Below, piece by piece: positions 47,241-56,966 of a DNA stretch of 64,000 nucleotides. Source of the stretch: Brettanomyces bruxellensis (lineage: Eukaryota > Ascomycota > Pichiomycetes > Pichiales > Pichiaceae); the NCBI RefSeq assembly GCF_011074885.1, contig NC_054688.1:1054001-1118000 (forward strand), read 5' to 3'. A program made the position numbers and the translations under genes. Each line of letters starts with the position of its first letter. Position 1 is the first letter of the stretch. Below the pieces are notes generated by a model. The model was not told the origin of the DNA. It did not search any database and saw only the letters and a program-made list of their open reading frames with translations.

Positions 47241-49988
47241 TTATTTACTTATAGCCCTCATGTTGATCACCGGAATTCGATTGATTTCAACAATACCTTC
47301 ATTGTTGTATGAAAGTCCTTTAGCAACGTTTATTCCACTTGAGTTCGAGTTCACCCAGACGTTCTCGTTCTTGCCGACATGATATCCGTTTATTTTCAAT
47401 ATCCTCAGAGCTTCCATGCTTGTCTTATTCACTGTATTTCGGTCTGCCTCTTCAAAATGCACGTATTCGCCAAAAGAGTTCAAATCCCCGGGTTTCTGCT
47501 TCTCAAAAACTGCCCGGAAAGAGCTTAGATCATCAATGTATATGCCAGCAGTCGAACGATCCTGCTTATTGCTAAGTTTCACAATTCTGGTACCTCTATT
47601 TTCGTTTGTTGGTTCCTCCATCACTGCACCAAACACTGTAGTGTTTGAAGGAGCCAAGCAGATCGGTTTACCCTGTACAAAACGATCATAGAACGCAAAA
47701 TCGAGCTCCAGCTCTGGGTTTGCGCTATTTGGAAGATACGGAGGTCTTCTGAGGCTCAGTTGGTGCATCAAGTCGGACCTGTAGAACGAGGTATCATCAC
47801 TAAATATTGGCGAAACCAGAAAGTGTTGCTCACGAGACTTGGAAGCAGTACATTTCGCCAGACCAAGATAGTCTGGATCCACTATGTACTGGTCTGTTAG
47901 CTGTTTTGGTACTTTATTGGTCCACCAACCATCTTCGCTGTAGTACTCCGATCTTTCAGAAAATGAGGCTAGCTTTTTGTGAAGATTAGCGTGAACGAAA
48001 ATTCTCTCGCCAACAGTCATGTTTCCAAGCTTTCTTCCAAGAAGAAGCTTCCGAACCTTATCCGTGACATAGAGCTCTTGCCAACTGTTCTCAACATTGC
48101 CATAGAAATGTCTTTTCAACTGTACAAACGCCTTCTCAAGCCGTTCCGCATACTGGCTAGATGTAATTGGGCTGAAAATTCCTCTTAGGCGGTTCATGTT
48201 TCCCACTCTATCGCTTATATAATGCTTTTTCCCTCTGTAAAGGTCTCTGTCATCCTTCTTGAGCCTGAACACCGGCCCACTGTACATTCTCACAAGCTCC
48301 TGATCATACCAAAGAGGGTGTGCCTCGGTAGAAAAGATTGTGTTGCTGCTGGCACTTTGAGACCCATGCAATGCATTACCTGCATCAAATAGCAAATACA
48401 AGTATTTTAACGTTTCACCTAAGACGAAACTCTCCATTCTGTCCTGCCTTGTACCAGTTCTAACATCCAAGACACCACCAAATCCACATGGTGCAATAAA
48501 TTCGGACCGAAACCTTTGGAGAAAGGCCTCTCCAATTCTCAAGTAAAGTGGATCTTTGGTAGCCTGGTAAAGATAGTATGTGGACTCGACGAATTCGGGC
48601 CGAAGCGGATACCATTCTAAGGCAACCGAGTTCTTGAGAAGAAACTCATTTGTGGTCTCCTCATCAAACCCATCAAGAAGATCGCCATTTCGATACGGTC
48701 TCTTCAAATATTCAAAAAGTGGCTCGGAACGTTCTGCATTGTGATTCCAACGCTCCGGAATCGCACCATAGTAATTCCACAGCTTCAAGTATATCCTGTG
48801 CGAAAGTATTGCATTCGGAATATCGCCAGAAAGAGCCTGAAGACCAGGAAAAAAGCCCCCTAATGCATCGATCCATTCGGAAAGCTCGAGACCGCTTTTC
48901 ACGTTTACGTTAGGGAAGAACCCTTCTGAATTTTGTGAGTTGATGAGAAGAGCTCTGTAGGATGAGGCCCAAATCCTGAAAAACTCCTCATCATCGAAAA
49001 GTATCGCATACTTCAACGCATACTCGTAAAATGAGTCGATTGAGGCCCCAACGCCGGTTAGGCTGTCTGTAAACATGAATTTATTGGTTCTGATCGTCAT
49101 CGGTATGAGGTCATGCCCAGTTCGCATATGCCAAATCCTCAAAAACGTGTACCGACTAATATCCTCAAAGATATGATCGCCGGTAAGTCTTGAAAGTAGT
49201 GAAAACTCAACGACAAACGATGTTACGCCAGAAGTGCACTGTTCGGCTTGCAATTGTGATGGCACATAGCTTGGACCTTTCAAAAGGTTCGTGCGAGGAA
49301 ACGGAATGATGACGGGAATATCATCATTGAATTTGGCCGGGTCGTCTATATTGTTATCGAATGCAATCACTAGTCTTTTACCCAAATCGTAAGCCAACCG
49401 GAGCAAAAATCCATCATATCCTTTAATGCAATGCCCCTTTCTGGGGTCAACAGCATACAAATGTGCGCTCAACAACCCACCTAGAATCCTGATGTTAGTT
49501 TCAAACACCTGAACAGTGGAATCAATATCGAATTTTGTGAATAAGCGCCTCACTTTGTCAACTGCTTCTTCAAATCCTTGCTGGTCCCCCATTATGACAA
49601 AAGTATCCAAGTTATCGAGGAGAGTCAATGTGAAATTTCCCAAAACGTCATTTCTAGTCGTCTCTCTATAATTCCGGCGATTTCTCCGGTGTGGAATGCA
49701 GCTTATAGGCTTTACTTCATCATATGGATATCCATATTTCATATACTGATTAAATCCATAATAGAACAGATTTCTCGTCTCATTTCGTAGCAGATCAAGA
49801 TGCTTTTCCGTGTATGTTGATTGAAAGAGCTCTGAATCCGAATAATTCGACCTGTATGTATATTTTTCAAATACATCTGACTCGTTCGTCTTAGCTGGCA
49901 TACACATGCCCAGATCAGCCAAAAGTGCCAGCAGTCCACATATCACCCAATAAACGGCCCATCCTGTTTTGTTTTCGTGCCGTATCAT
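47241..49988 (-). CDS. HTM1: ER-degradation mannosidase Htm1/Mnl1 (EDEM family, GH47)
   Basis: Htm1 trims Man8 glycans on misfolded glycoproteins in the ER, often with Pdi1, exposing the degradation signal read by Yos9. The 915-residue protein (796 in S. cerevisiae) has a signal peptide or anchor at residues 11-31. The GH47 barrel follows: FYYGFNQYMKYGYPYDEVKP, LLDNLDTFVIMGD, VFETNIRILGGLLSAHLYA, GVGASIDSFYEYALKYAIL, RPEFVESTYYLYQATKDP and SFVLGETLKYLYLLFD. The catalytic acidic residues lie in these blocks. A long C-terminal extension of about 350 residues is typical of fungal Htm1. There is no HDEL/KDEL. The open frame extends to a TTG at 50009; the ATG at 49988 (MIRHENKTG) is the credible start. 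Confidence 0.93.
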   Translation of the reverse strand: MIRHENKTGWAVYWVICGLLALLADLGMCMPAKTNESDVFEKYTYRSNYSDSELFQSTYTEKHLDLLRNETRNLFYYGFNQYMKYGYPYDEVKPISCIPHRRNRRNYRETTRNDVLGNFTLTLLDNLDTFVIMGDQQGFEEAVDKVRRLFTKFDIDSTVQVFETNIRILGGLLSAHLYAVDPRKGHCIKGYDGFLLRLAYDLGKRLVIAFDNNIDDPAKFNDDIPVIIPFPRTNLLKGPSYVPSQLQAEQCTSGVTSFVVEFSLLSRLTGDHIFEDISRYTFLRIWHMRTGHDLIPMTIRTNKFMFTDSLTGVGASIDSFYEYALKYAILFDDEEFFRIWASSYRALLINSQNSEGFFPNVNVKSGLELSEWIDALGGFFPGLQALSGDIPNAILSHRIYLKLWNYYGAIPERWNHNAERSEPLFEYLKRPYRNGDLLDGFDEETTNEFLLKNSVALEWYPLRPEFVESTYYLYQATKDPLYLRIGEAFLQRFRSEFIAPCGFGGVLDVRTGTRQDRMESFVLGETLKYLYLLFDAGNALHGSQSASSNTIFSTEAHPLWYDQELVRMYSGPVFRLKKDDRDLYRGKKHYISDRVGNMNRLRGIFSPITSSQYAERLEKAFVQLKRHFYGNVENSWQELYVTDKVRKLLLGRKLGNMTVGERIFVHANLHKKLASFSERSEYYSEDGWWTNKVPKQLTDQYIVDPDYLGLAKCTASKSREQHFLVSPIFSDDTSFYRSDLMHQLSLRRPPYLPNSANPELELDFAFYDRFVQGKPICLAPSNTTVFGAVMEEPTNENRGTRIVKLSNKQDRSTAGIYIDDLSSFRAVFEKQKPGDLNSFGEYVHFEEADRNTVNKTSMEALRILKINGYHVGKNENVWVNSNSSGINVAKGLSYNNEGIVEINRIPVINMRAISK

Positions 49989-50909
49989 AATAGCGGGCCT
50001 TATGGACAAAATTCACCTATCAATTGTTAAATTGACGACAGGAAACCAACAGATCTTGGCTCCTCATGCTGAATAAGCGCCTGATCTTCCTATCTTGTGC
50101 ATTTTTATTGTGGTCTCATTATTTTTCTTTTTTTTTTCCTTTTTCCTCTTCGAGGCTCACACGCAGCGTGAGTTCCGGGCTGTGCCAATTTTTTCCGCAA
50201 TGACGGGTCGATCGACTTCACAGCAAGTTATGTGTGGTGGAGCAATTCGGATACAGATAAAATGAAGGCGCACTCTGGAAGCAGCAAGCAAGGATGAAAA
50301 GTAGAAATTTACTGTAGATTTGGTCATTTAGTAATAGGAGAAGTTGTAAGTGAAGAAATGTTATGTACATATTTTTTTATTCTGGCTGGTATGCTGGTAT
50401 GGGCTAAATTTGGGGAAAAAAAATTGATATTAAAAAATAGCCGAAAATTTTATTATTGTAGAAGAGCAGAGCAAACAGGGATTTGCTATTAGAAATTAGC
50501 GAGATTACTGCAAAGAGCAAGTATTGACAATTTGTCCTTTATAGGGAAGGAAAATTGATTATTAGTGTGGAGAGCAATATGTGGCAATGCACAAGTATAG
50601 ATAAAGTTTGATGGGCATTTATAGAGATGCAAATATTTAAATAGCATTATTGCTGATAAAAAATGTGTGCAGATAAGTCAGTGTAAATGCTTGTGATTCA
50701 TTCAAGTTCAACTTCTCGTTTTTCATAAGAGGTTTGTATCCATACTTATCCTGAGTACATTCATACATATTCTGACAAACATTCATACCTATCCTAACAA
50801 ACATCTCATAGTCACCCATAAGAGCATTTTTAAAGCGTGATTTCGTATATTTTGATTCTCGCAAGGCATTTTACCGACTTAAGTCCAATTCAAGGCACGC
50901 AGAACCAAA
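49989..50909. promoter_or_regulatory. Divergent promoter, HTM1 and SUR7-family gene
   Basis: This 921 bp head-to-head spacer is AT-rich with a T9 tract near 50130. No unfolded-protein-response element or other known site stands out by eye. A 75-codon minus-strand frame (50637-50864) is not supported. Confidence 0.45.
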
Positions 50910-51839
50910 ATGAAGCTTTTACGCCAGCTTTTAAAGCCAGTGTCACTTATCCTTCTTCTTGGATCCATGTTGACACTCATTCTAACTCTCATAACTGGAT
51001 CCACCAACAAATCCATCATGAGTCGCTTTTATTGGCTCGAAACAGACTGCTCTAGATACCCTGGAGCTCCAATTAGTGGCCGTTGTAGATGGACATCTTA
51101 CAATTTGTGTGGAGTTTCTAGTGGGAAGAATTCCGGTTGCACTTCAAGATCTGCAGCTTATGCTTTTTCGCCTAAAGACAACTTCAGCAACACTAGAAAC
51201 GTCCCTCGTCCTTTCATCAACAGCAGAAACAAGTTTTTCTACATGAGTCGGATTGGCTGGGCTTTTGAGATTGTTGCCCTTTTCTTCTTGCTTTGTGCCA
51301 CACTTGTTTTCTTCGTCTATGCACTTGGATTCATGAAATGGCTTTTTTGGCCGTTCTACATCCTTGCATTCCTATTCGTGGCCACCAGTGCTGCCATTCT
51401 CACTGCTGCATATGTTATCGGCAAAAAAGATTTCAACAATGCCGGAAACAGGACCACCATTGGCTCCAGAGCCATGTCCACACTTTGGATCACAGTTGGT
51501 GCCATGCTATTTAATTTGTTCCTCTTGTCTTTCTTGGCCTTGACAAAACGCTCGAAATCCAATCGAGGCTTCAAAGAAGGAAAATCTGGCCATGCTTTCG
51601 GAGGTGAAAAGAGAAATTCTTCCTCATCACGTGACGATAGACCAACTGACAGTACTTCGTACACAGAGGTGGATTCTTTTAACCGCCAACGTGTTCCTGC
51701 TGGGAAGTCACGTGCATCCCGATTCAACTTTTTCAAAAGAACCAGAAGACCTGAGGAATACCAGCAAAACGCAAGTATAACTGAAATTGACAACACTTTA
51801 ATGAATGACACTGTTCCTTCTCATAATGCACACATATAA
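50910..51839 (+). CDS. SUR7/PalI-family plasma membrane protein
   Basis: This 309-residue four-span protein belongs to the Sur7 family of eisosome/MCC membrane proteins, which help organise furrow-like plasma membrane domains. The first span is at about residues 8-30. An extracellular loop holds the family's aromatic-Cys pattern (WTSYNLCGVSSGKNSGC) and three more spans follow (IVALFFLLCATLVFFVYALGF, PFYILAFLFVATSAAILTAA, TLWITVGAMLFNLFLLSFLA). The cytosolic tail of about 95 residues is Ser/Arg-rich and likely phosphorylated. I cannot say whether it is Sur7, Fmp45, Pun1 or a relative. The ATG at 50910 has an AACCAAA context, good for yeast. Confidence 0.85.
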   Translation: MKLLRQLLKPVSLILLLGSMLTLILTLITGSTNKSIMSRFYWLETDCSRYPGAPISGRCRWTSYNLCGVSSGKNSGCTSRSAAYAFSPKDNFSNTRNVPRPFINSRNKFFYMSRIGWAFEIVALFFLLCATLVFFVYALGFMKWLFWPFYILAFLFVATSAAILTAAYVIGKKDFNNAGNRTTIGSRAMSTLWITVGAMLFNLFLLSFLALTKRSKSNRGFKEGKSGHAFGGEKRNSSSSRDDRPTDSTSYTEVDSFNRQRVPAGKSRASRFNFFKRTRRPEEYQQNASITEIDNTLMNDTVPSHNAHI

Positions 51840-52107
51840 TTGGCTTAATTCTGGGTTGCCCATTTTGTTTAATGCTATTTTCCTTGCTTTTCAGGGAGAA
51901 TTTTGGTTTCAGAAAGAATACTAATCCCTTTATTTTGCTGTTTTGCCTTTGTTTTTGTTCTTGTTACCTGTACTTTGCTTTCTTGTCTCAAATATTTCGA
52001 TGGTCTGAAGGATCATCTCTTTCAAAAAAAAAAAAGGACTTTATCCAGTCCGTAACTAAAATCAGCAATATATTCATTCCATTTAAAATTCCTGGTAGCC
52101 AAAATCC

Positions 52108-53154
52108 TTATTCCTTTGTTTCAATACTTTTAAGTTCCTTGTGCGCCTTGTAGAGGATTATCTTCACGCCGCCTTTATCCTTCAACTTTGCCTGCTCTAA
52201 GTGTGGCTTAAGGCAGCAGCCAATAACTTTATCCTTGTTTTGACATTCCTTCTTCATCTTAAAGTTTTCTACTGTGAGTAGCTGTAATTTGTTCTCCTTC
52301 TCAATAATTATATCCTCAAGGACCCTGATGACTTCTTTGTCATCTTTGTTAACAAGATTCAGATACTTGGCCAGCTCCCCTGCTAGTGATTCGTATTTTG
52401 TGGCCAATATTTGATATGCTTCAGATAGCAGTTGATGCTTTTTGTCCAATGATTGGTAAGCATCTTCAAATTCCTTTGGAAGGGGCAATGTACTTCCATT
52501 TCTGTTTTGAGAGAATGATGCTGCCATTATCCCATTCAACCTTTTCGATAGTTGCTCGATAATTCCTTCCTTCTCCTTGTTTGAGTGTTCAAGAAAATCA
52601 GTCTTGTTCATATATTTCCTAATCATAATATCGGCCATATCAATTTGCTTTTTGTAATGCTCATTCATCTTGTTTGTGACTGATTTGAATTTTCTTACCA
52701 CTTCTCGTAAATTTCGCTTTGCTTCCTTAAGTTCGGATCTCTTATCTTCTTTGGTTTCGTTGCTTGTCTCGTTCTCCTTTTCCTCCTCCTGATTTCTTTG
52801 CTGTTGATACATAATAGCTTTAAGCTTTTCTTGAGCGGAAGCAAGTTCCCTCAAAAGAAATCTCCTTTCACAATGCAAACTATTGATCTCAACAAGATAT
52901 CCTGATATTTTCTCCTTGACATTCTGCTGAATTCTTTCCAAATTGAACCTAGTTACTTTCTGTTTTTTTGCTTCTGGTTCTTCTAATTGTAGTTCACCTT
53001 TCCTTTTCCTTCTTTCATTTTGTAATTCTAGTATTTTCTCTCTCAAGCGAGAGTTCTCTTTAATCATGAAGTCAAGTTTTGCACGAAGATCCACCGAGCT
53101 CTTATTTATTTCCATGAGTTCACTGGAGAATTCTGTGTCTTGTGTTATGTCCAT
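52108..53154 (-). CDS. Coiled-coil protein of unknown function
   Basis: I do not recognise this 348-residue protein. After an acidic start (MDITQDTEFSSELMEINKSS) it is mostly heptad-like coiled coil: AKLDFMIKENSRLREKILEL, a basic EAKKQKVTRF patch that could be a nuclear signal, then SELKEAKRNLREVVRKFKSV, and a Lys/Glu-rich segment rich in Gln (YQQQRNQEEEKENET). A break near residue 215 (SFSQNRNGSTLPLPKEF) separates a second coiled coil. The C-terminus is basic (LKDKGGVKIILYKAHKEL) and includes CC. There is no membrane span. The pattern would suit a kinetochore, spindle-pole or cytoskeletal linker, but I have no motif to choose among these. Confidence 0.75.
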   Translation of the reverse strand: MDITQDTEFSSELMEINKSSVDLRAKLDFMIKENSRLREKILELQNERRKRKGELQLEEPEAKKQKVTRFNLERIQQNVKEKISGYLVEINSLHCERRFLLRELASAQEKLKAIMYQQQRNQEEEKENETSNETKEDKRSELKEAKRNLREVVRKFKSVTNKMNEHYKKQIDMADIMIRKYMNKTDFLEHSNKEKEGIIEQLSKRLNGIMAASFSQNRNGSTLPLPKEFEDAYQSLDKKHQLLSEAYQILATKYESLAGELAKYLNLVNKDDKEVIRVLEDIIIEKENKLQLLTVENFKMKKECQNKDKVIGCCLKPHLEQAKLKDKGGVKIILYKAHKELKSIETKE

Positions 53155-53628
53155 GTTGGCAACCTTTTAGTTTTGGTTTTTAATTAGTGTCATACCATTA
53201 ATTTTCCATATTAGATGTTTTTCTTTTTTGAATTTATCAAAAAAATGGTCCTTTATATGTGTTGTGAATCTTGGAATATGTCGCTGAAAGTTGTCCAAAA
53301 GAGGAAAGGGGACTCCCTAGCAGTAATTTGTTGAAGCACGAAAAAAAAGGTGTCAGCCAGTTTTTTGCTTGATTTGGCAACAAGAGAAGAAGGATGAATA
53401 CGGGAATAACAAGAGTGAAATCTGTAGCATTTCCCAAAATGGAAAAAGGATCAAGAACTCCACAAGAGAAACAAGAGTGACAAGGAGAACAAAGACAATC
53501 TCCCAAAATGGGCATACGATCTTACAAGGCCAAACACAGTTTTTATCCTTAATTGACAAAATTAATAATGCTAATTAATGAAATTTGTTTTAATTAATAC
53601 ATACATGAGATCCGATCGTAATCATTAC
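53155..53628. other. Intergenic region with an imperfect direct repeat
   Basis: This 474 bp lies between two minus-strand genes. A repeat of cccaaaatgg with similar flanks occurs at about 53430 and 53505, and aacaagagtga occurs twice between them, suggesting an old local duplication of about 75 bp. Frames on both strands here are compositional. Confidence 0.5.
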
Positions 53629-54318
53629 TTAGTGAGTGAGATTCACCGGCTGGCCGGGTTGCCATTGCTTGAGTGCATTTTTGATATTGTACCAATACTT
53701 CAACTTAATCGTTTCTAGGGCAATTTCGTCGTAATTTATAGGCTTTTTCTCGTAGAGTGCAGTGAGCTTATTTATACTTCCCTTCATTCTGGTCTTATTT
53801 TCATCCCTCGCCTTTTCTGCCTCCTCCTCGTTCTTCATGTTTTCTAAACTTTCATGAATATCAAGAATTTGCATCAATATCTCCCTGTCAGCGAACTCGT
53901 ATTTATGTGCAGCGGCATCACTTGTTAAATCAATACCTGCTCTTGTTTTCAATAGATACTGAGACCTTTTGAGGGGATCGTTGAGGGTCGAATATGCGGC
54001 ATTAATCAAAGATGAAGATAGATGCTTTGTTTTGTCATCGCTCTCACTTTTGTTCAGGTTATTTATCAAATCCGGATGGTTGGCGGCTTGCAATTTCCGG
54101 TATTCCTTTTTGAGGCTTCGGTTATTTACCACAAAAGAGCTTTCCGGAGGTCCTCCTTTGGGAAACGTTTGTGGGAAGAGTGTGAAGTAGCTTGGATTGC
54201 TTGCTTTTGTTGAAAAGAAGGCTATTGGAGACAAAAGAACCGCTTTTCTCGCTAGGTAAGCCTTAAAGCATGAGCTCTTGAGGGTTGCCTGGAGGCTGGT
54301 AGTTCTTGTGAAATTCAT
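53629..54318 (-). CDS. JAC1: Mitochondrial J-protein Jac1 (HSC20)
   Basis: Jac1 delivers the iron-sulfur scaffold Isu1 to the Hsp70 Ssq1 and stimulates its ATPase, so it is needed to transfer Fe-S clusters in the matrix. The 229-residue protein has a mitochondrial presequence (MNFTRTTSLQATLKSSCFKAY), a divergent J domain beginning YFTLFPQTFPKG, and the HPD tripeptide at residues 81-83 (AANHPDLI). The HSC20 C-terminal three-helix domain includes the RSQYLLKTRAGIDL and ILMQILDIHESLE blocks that contact Isu1. It is divergent from the complex I-like subunit gene. Confidence 0.92.
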   Translation of the reverse strand: MNFTRTTSLQATLKSSCFKAYLARKAVLLSPIAFFSTKASNPSYFTLFPQTFPKGGPPESSFVVNNRSLKKEYRKLQAANHPDLINNLNKSESDDKTKHLSSSLINAAYSTLNDPLKRSQYLLKTRAGIDLTSDAAAHKYEFADREILMQILDIHESLENMKNEEEAEKARDENKTRMKGSINKLTALYEKKPINYDEIALETIKLKYWYNIKNALKQWQPGQPVNLTH

Positions 54319-54952
54319 ATTGGGTTTCTTGAGAATTGTCTGTGGGTGAGAATCGAAGTTGATGAAAGTGAAAAGAAAGCAGTTTCCAGATATGGCTGCT
54401 AATCCGTTATGATGATATTAGTGATGCAGATCAGAATGGTAATGGGAGAAATTATGGATGATAATGTGAGTATGTTGTGGAAAATTCAAGGTGGGCAAGT
54501 AACAGGAAAGGAAAAACGCTGCTATTTATATTAAGTCCCGTCAGATTTCGGACATTGCGCCTGAAATGAAACATACATTGTAAATCGGAGAAGATGTTTT
54601 GTTTTTTTCCTTCCCCATCTTTTCGATTACTTCTCGATTTACTTTTCGGATTCTTTTCGATTTACTTTTCTCGATTCCCGTCGGCCGATATCGGGGTGCA
54701 AACATTTGAATGTACGGATGTGTGATTTTAATGAAGCAAGGAGAAAACAGCAAAGAAAACGGAAGGAAGAAAGCAGAAGGAAAAAAGCAGAAGGAGAAAA
54801 AAAGATTCCGCGAATTAAAGTCGGTGCTTATTGAGTGATAGGAGGGTTTGTATTATGTGGAAGTGTGTTTTGTTTCTTCACGCACATGTTTGCTGAATTC
54901 ACAATTCCAGGCCACGTATTCACATATTGACAGTGCTTAGTGAGAAATCAAG
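54319..54952. promoter_or_regulatory. Divergent promoter, JAC1 and complex I-like subunit
   Basis: This 634 bp head-to-head spacer couples a Fe-S cluster biogenesis gene with a probable subunit of a Fe-S-rich respiratory complex. A purine-rich tract (54740-54800) and a degenerate tcgatttacttttc repeat (54625-54680) are visible. No site is named with confidence. Confidence 0.45.
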
Positions 54953-55328
54953 ATGGGTGCACATTTTGGAAGACACCGTAAGTATTTGTGGAAGAGAAAT
55001 GAGAGAAGTGAAAGAATGAATAATGACAGACAGGTGTAATTGAGTTGGCAAGTGTCAACAAGTTATGGCAAGTCTAAGCGGAAATACTAACGTTCTAATG
55101 ATTGCAGTACTTAAACCTGACCGGGAGGTGCAGAAGTTCGAATTCTTCCGGGAGAATCTTATCAATTGGTACAAGTTCAATTTCAAGTCCGCAGGAATAG
55201 CACTTTTCTTCTTGGGAGTAGTGCCGGTGACTTTGGGATGGATTGGATACAAGTATCAGACAATAAACATGATAGCAGCCAGGAGGGACAAGCCAGTCTA
55301 CGATAATGAGTGGGTTCCTAGGAAGTGA
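54953..55328 (+). CDS. Small membrane subunit resembling complex I NDUFB4/B15, two exons
   Basis: The gene is split: exon 1 is 54953-54977 (ATGGGTGCACATTTTGGAAG then ACACC) and exon 2 is 55108-55328. Joined, they encode 81 residues beginning MGAHFGRHLLKPDREVQKFE. The order of features is that of the fungal homologues of accessory subunit NDUFB4: a Lys-Pro-Asp motif, FFRENLINWYKFNFKS before a single membrane span at residues 37-56 (AGIALFFLGVVPVTLGWIGY), and a charged tail with ARRDKP. Yeasts that keep complex I need such a subunit; S. cerevisiae lacks it. The splice model is strong; the family assignment is moderate. Unspliced, exon 2 looks like an unrelated 87-codon frame. Confidence 0.7.
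54978..55107 (+). other. Intron of the complex I-like gene
   Basis: This is a 130-nt spliceosomal intron with donor GTAAGT (54978-54983), a perfect TACTAAC branch point (55085-55091) and acceptor TTGCAG ending at 55107. It interrupts codon 9 after its first base. Confidence 0.92.
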
Positions 55329-55559
55329 GAGGGTGGATCTATTTATTTAATTATTTATTTATCATAATGAAAAGAAAAGATATTCGTTTATGGTGGGAGG
55401 AGCATTTGTAGTGTACAATGAGGGGGTGCATTTGGATAAATCCGTTGGTCATTCTTCATATCCCATCTATCTTATATTACTTCATCTTTATATTGCTTTT
55501 TCTTTATATTTTTTCATGTTATTCATCATTATCATCCGCATCTTCTTCACATCTCCCCC

Positions 55560-56966
55560 TCACACAATTGCATCCATTATGTCCTTCCCCTGCCGCACCA
55601 ACTTCTTGGCCCACTGCCGGGCAAGTATCGAAACCTTCATAAATCTTCGTGAAGCGTATTTCTTGAAAAACTCCTCGTGCACAATGGGCCCAACCAAGTA
55701 ATCTATCATCATCTCACACGTTTCACGCATGTCGGACTCACGATAACCACCACTGTAATGTATCAGGTTGCCGTTCCAGTCGAATTTGCCAAGCATCTTG
55801 CGAGAAATATACATGGCAGAGGCAGCACAAAGAGACGGGAGGTAACCGATGAATTTATAGTCGATAGCGGTGATTTCAAGCAAGTACTTGCCGATGGTTC
55901 TTGCCTGGACATCGTAATCATCAGCTTTGGAAATACGCCGCAGGAAATTCATCGGGTTCGGATAGCTCATGTCGAAGTTCAAGATCTCCAAGATAAAGCG
56001 CTCTGCTTGCAAGATCTCATCCTCCGTAAAACCGCCATCGGTGACATAAGCGTAGTTTTTCACGCTTGGAGAGTACACCTCCTCGTATTTGGCCGCGATG
56101 AATAGCGACCCCGTCGCAAGTAGCTGGAGTCGATCGACCTGCACCATTTCTCGCGACATGAACCTGTCCATGATGTTTATCGAGAGGTACAAAGTTTCTG
56201 GAAGCAGCCGGAACTTCAAGTGCACCTCCACCATCCAATCGACCAATATCGACCGCATTTTCGGCCTCAAATTCCGCTGCCACTCCAAGTAGTTTGGATC
56301 AGGAAGTGCTTTCAGCTCCAACTCGTGCAAATAATCGAATATCTCCTGCACATACTCGCTCACCATGAGTGGGTCGTCTGCATCTTCTGCATCTAAGTCT
56401 TCCCACGAGTATTCCGGCTCCACTTTCATCTTTTTTGTGCTTGCTGGTTCCTGCTCCGGCTCAGGGGCTTGCCTTTTTAGCGAATACCGCGCCTCGTCAG
56501 CCCTGTTTTCGGCAAAGTATGCTCCATTATCCTGTCTGGAAAGCCCTCTGCTTGCAGAAGCAGTAGGGAGGTGGTTTGAGCTTCCAATAGCATTAGAACT
56601 TTCAACACTATGATTTCTACCAGAACTTCCAACATTATTTCCACCATTTGAACCCTCAGCTCTACCTCCAACTCCACTTTCTGCCATACCAACCTCTTTC
56701 GGCGGCCCTTCGGCCTCTCCCCTGTCCTTTTTTGCCCCCAAATCCCTCTGACGCGTCACAAACGGCGAACTAATCGTGCTCCGATGGCGTGTGCGTCTCA
56801 AACTCGTCCCGTTTCGGTTACTGTTCACATCTATCAACACCGGCCGACTGGCCCGCTGTATATGCACAGGCTTTACTATTTTCGAAGCCTCGTTTTTCGC
56901 CTGTGCGGAAATCCCACGTGGCAGGTTCTCCTCATCCAGCTGCATGCTTGATGTGTTTCTCGACAT
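55560..56966 (-). CDS. CLB2: G2/M B-type cyclin, Clb2-like
   Basis: This mitotic cyclin activates the Cdk1 (Cdc28) kinase for entry into and progress through mitosis. The 468-residue protein has a disordered N-terminus with a D-box-like RPVLIDVNSN near residue 41. It has a cyclin box in two folds (MRSILVDWMVEVHLKFRLLP, LQLLATGSLFIAAKYEEVYS) and a C-terminal fold with DMSYPNPMNFLRRISKADDY and NLIHYSGGYRESD. The strongest match is to S. cerevisiae Clb2, including the YPNPxNFLRRISKADDYD and SRRFMK.SI...QWA signatures. It ends 231 bp from the convergent complex I-like gene. Confidence 0.92.
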   Translation of the reverse strand: MSRNTSSMQLDEENLPRGISAQAKNEASKIVKPVHIQRASRPVLIDVNSNRNGTSLRRTRHRSTISSPFVTRQRDLGAKKDRGEAEGPPKEVGMAESGVGGRAEGSNGGNNVGSSGRNHSVESSNAIGSSNHLPTASASRGLSRQDNGAYFAENRADEARYSLKRQAPEPEQEPASTKKMKVEPEYSWEDLDAEDADDPLMVSEYVQEIFDYLHELELKALPDPNYLEWQRNLRPKMRSILVDWMVEVHLKFRLLPETLYLSINIMDRFMSREMVQVDRLQLLATGSLFIAAKYEEVYSPSVKNYAYVTDGGFTEDEILQAERFILEILNFDMSYPNPMNFLRRISKADDYDVQARTIGKYLLEITAIDYKFIGYLPSLCAASAMYISRKMLGKFDWNGNLIHYSGGYRESDMRETCEMMIDYLVGPIVHEEFFKKYASRRFMKVSILARQWAKKLVRQGKDIMDAIV

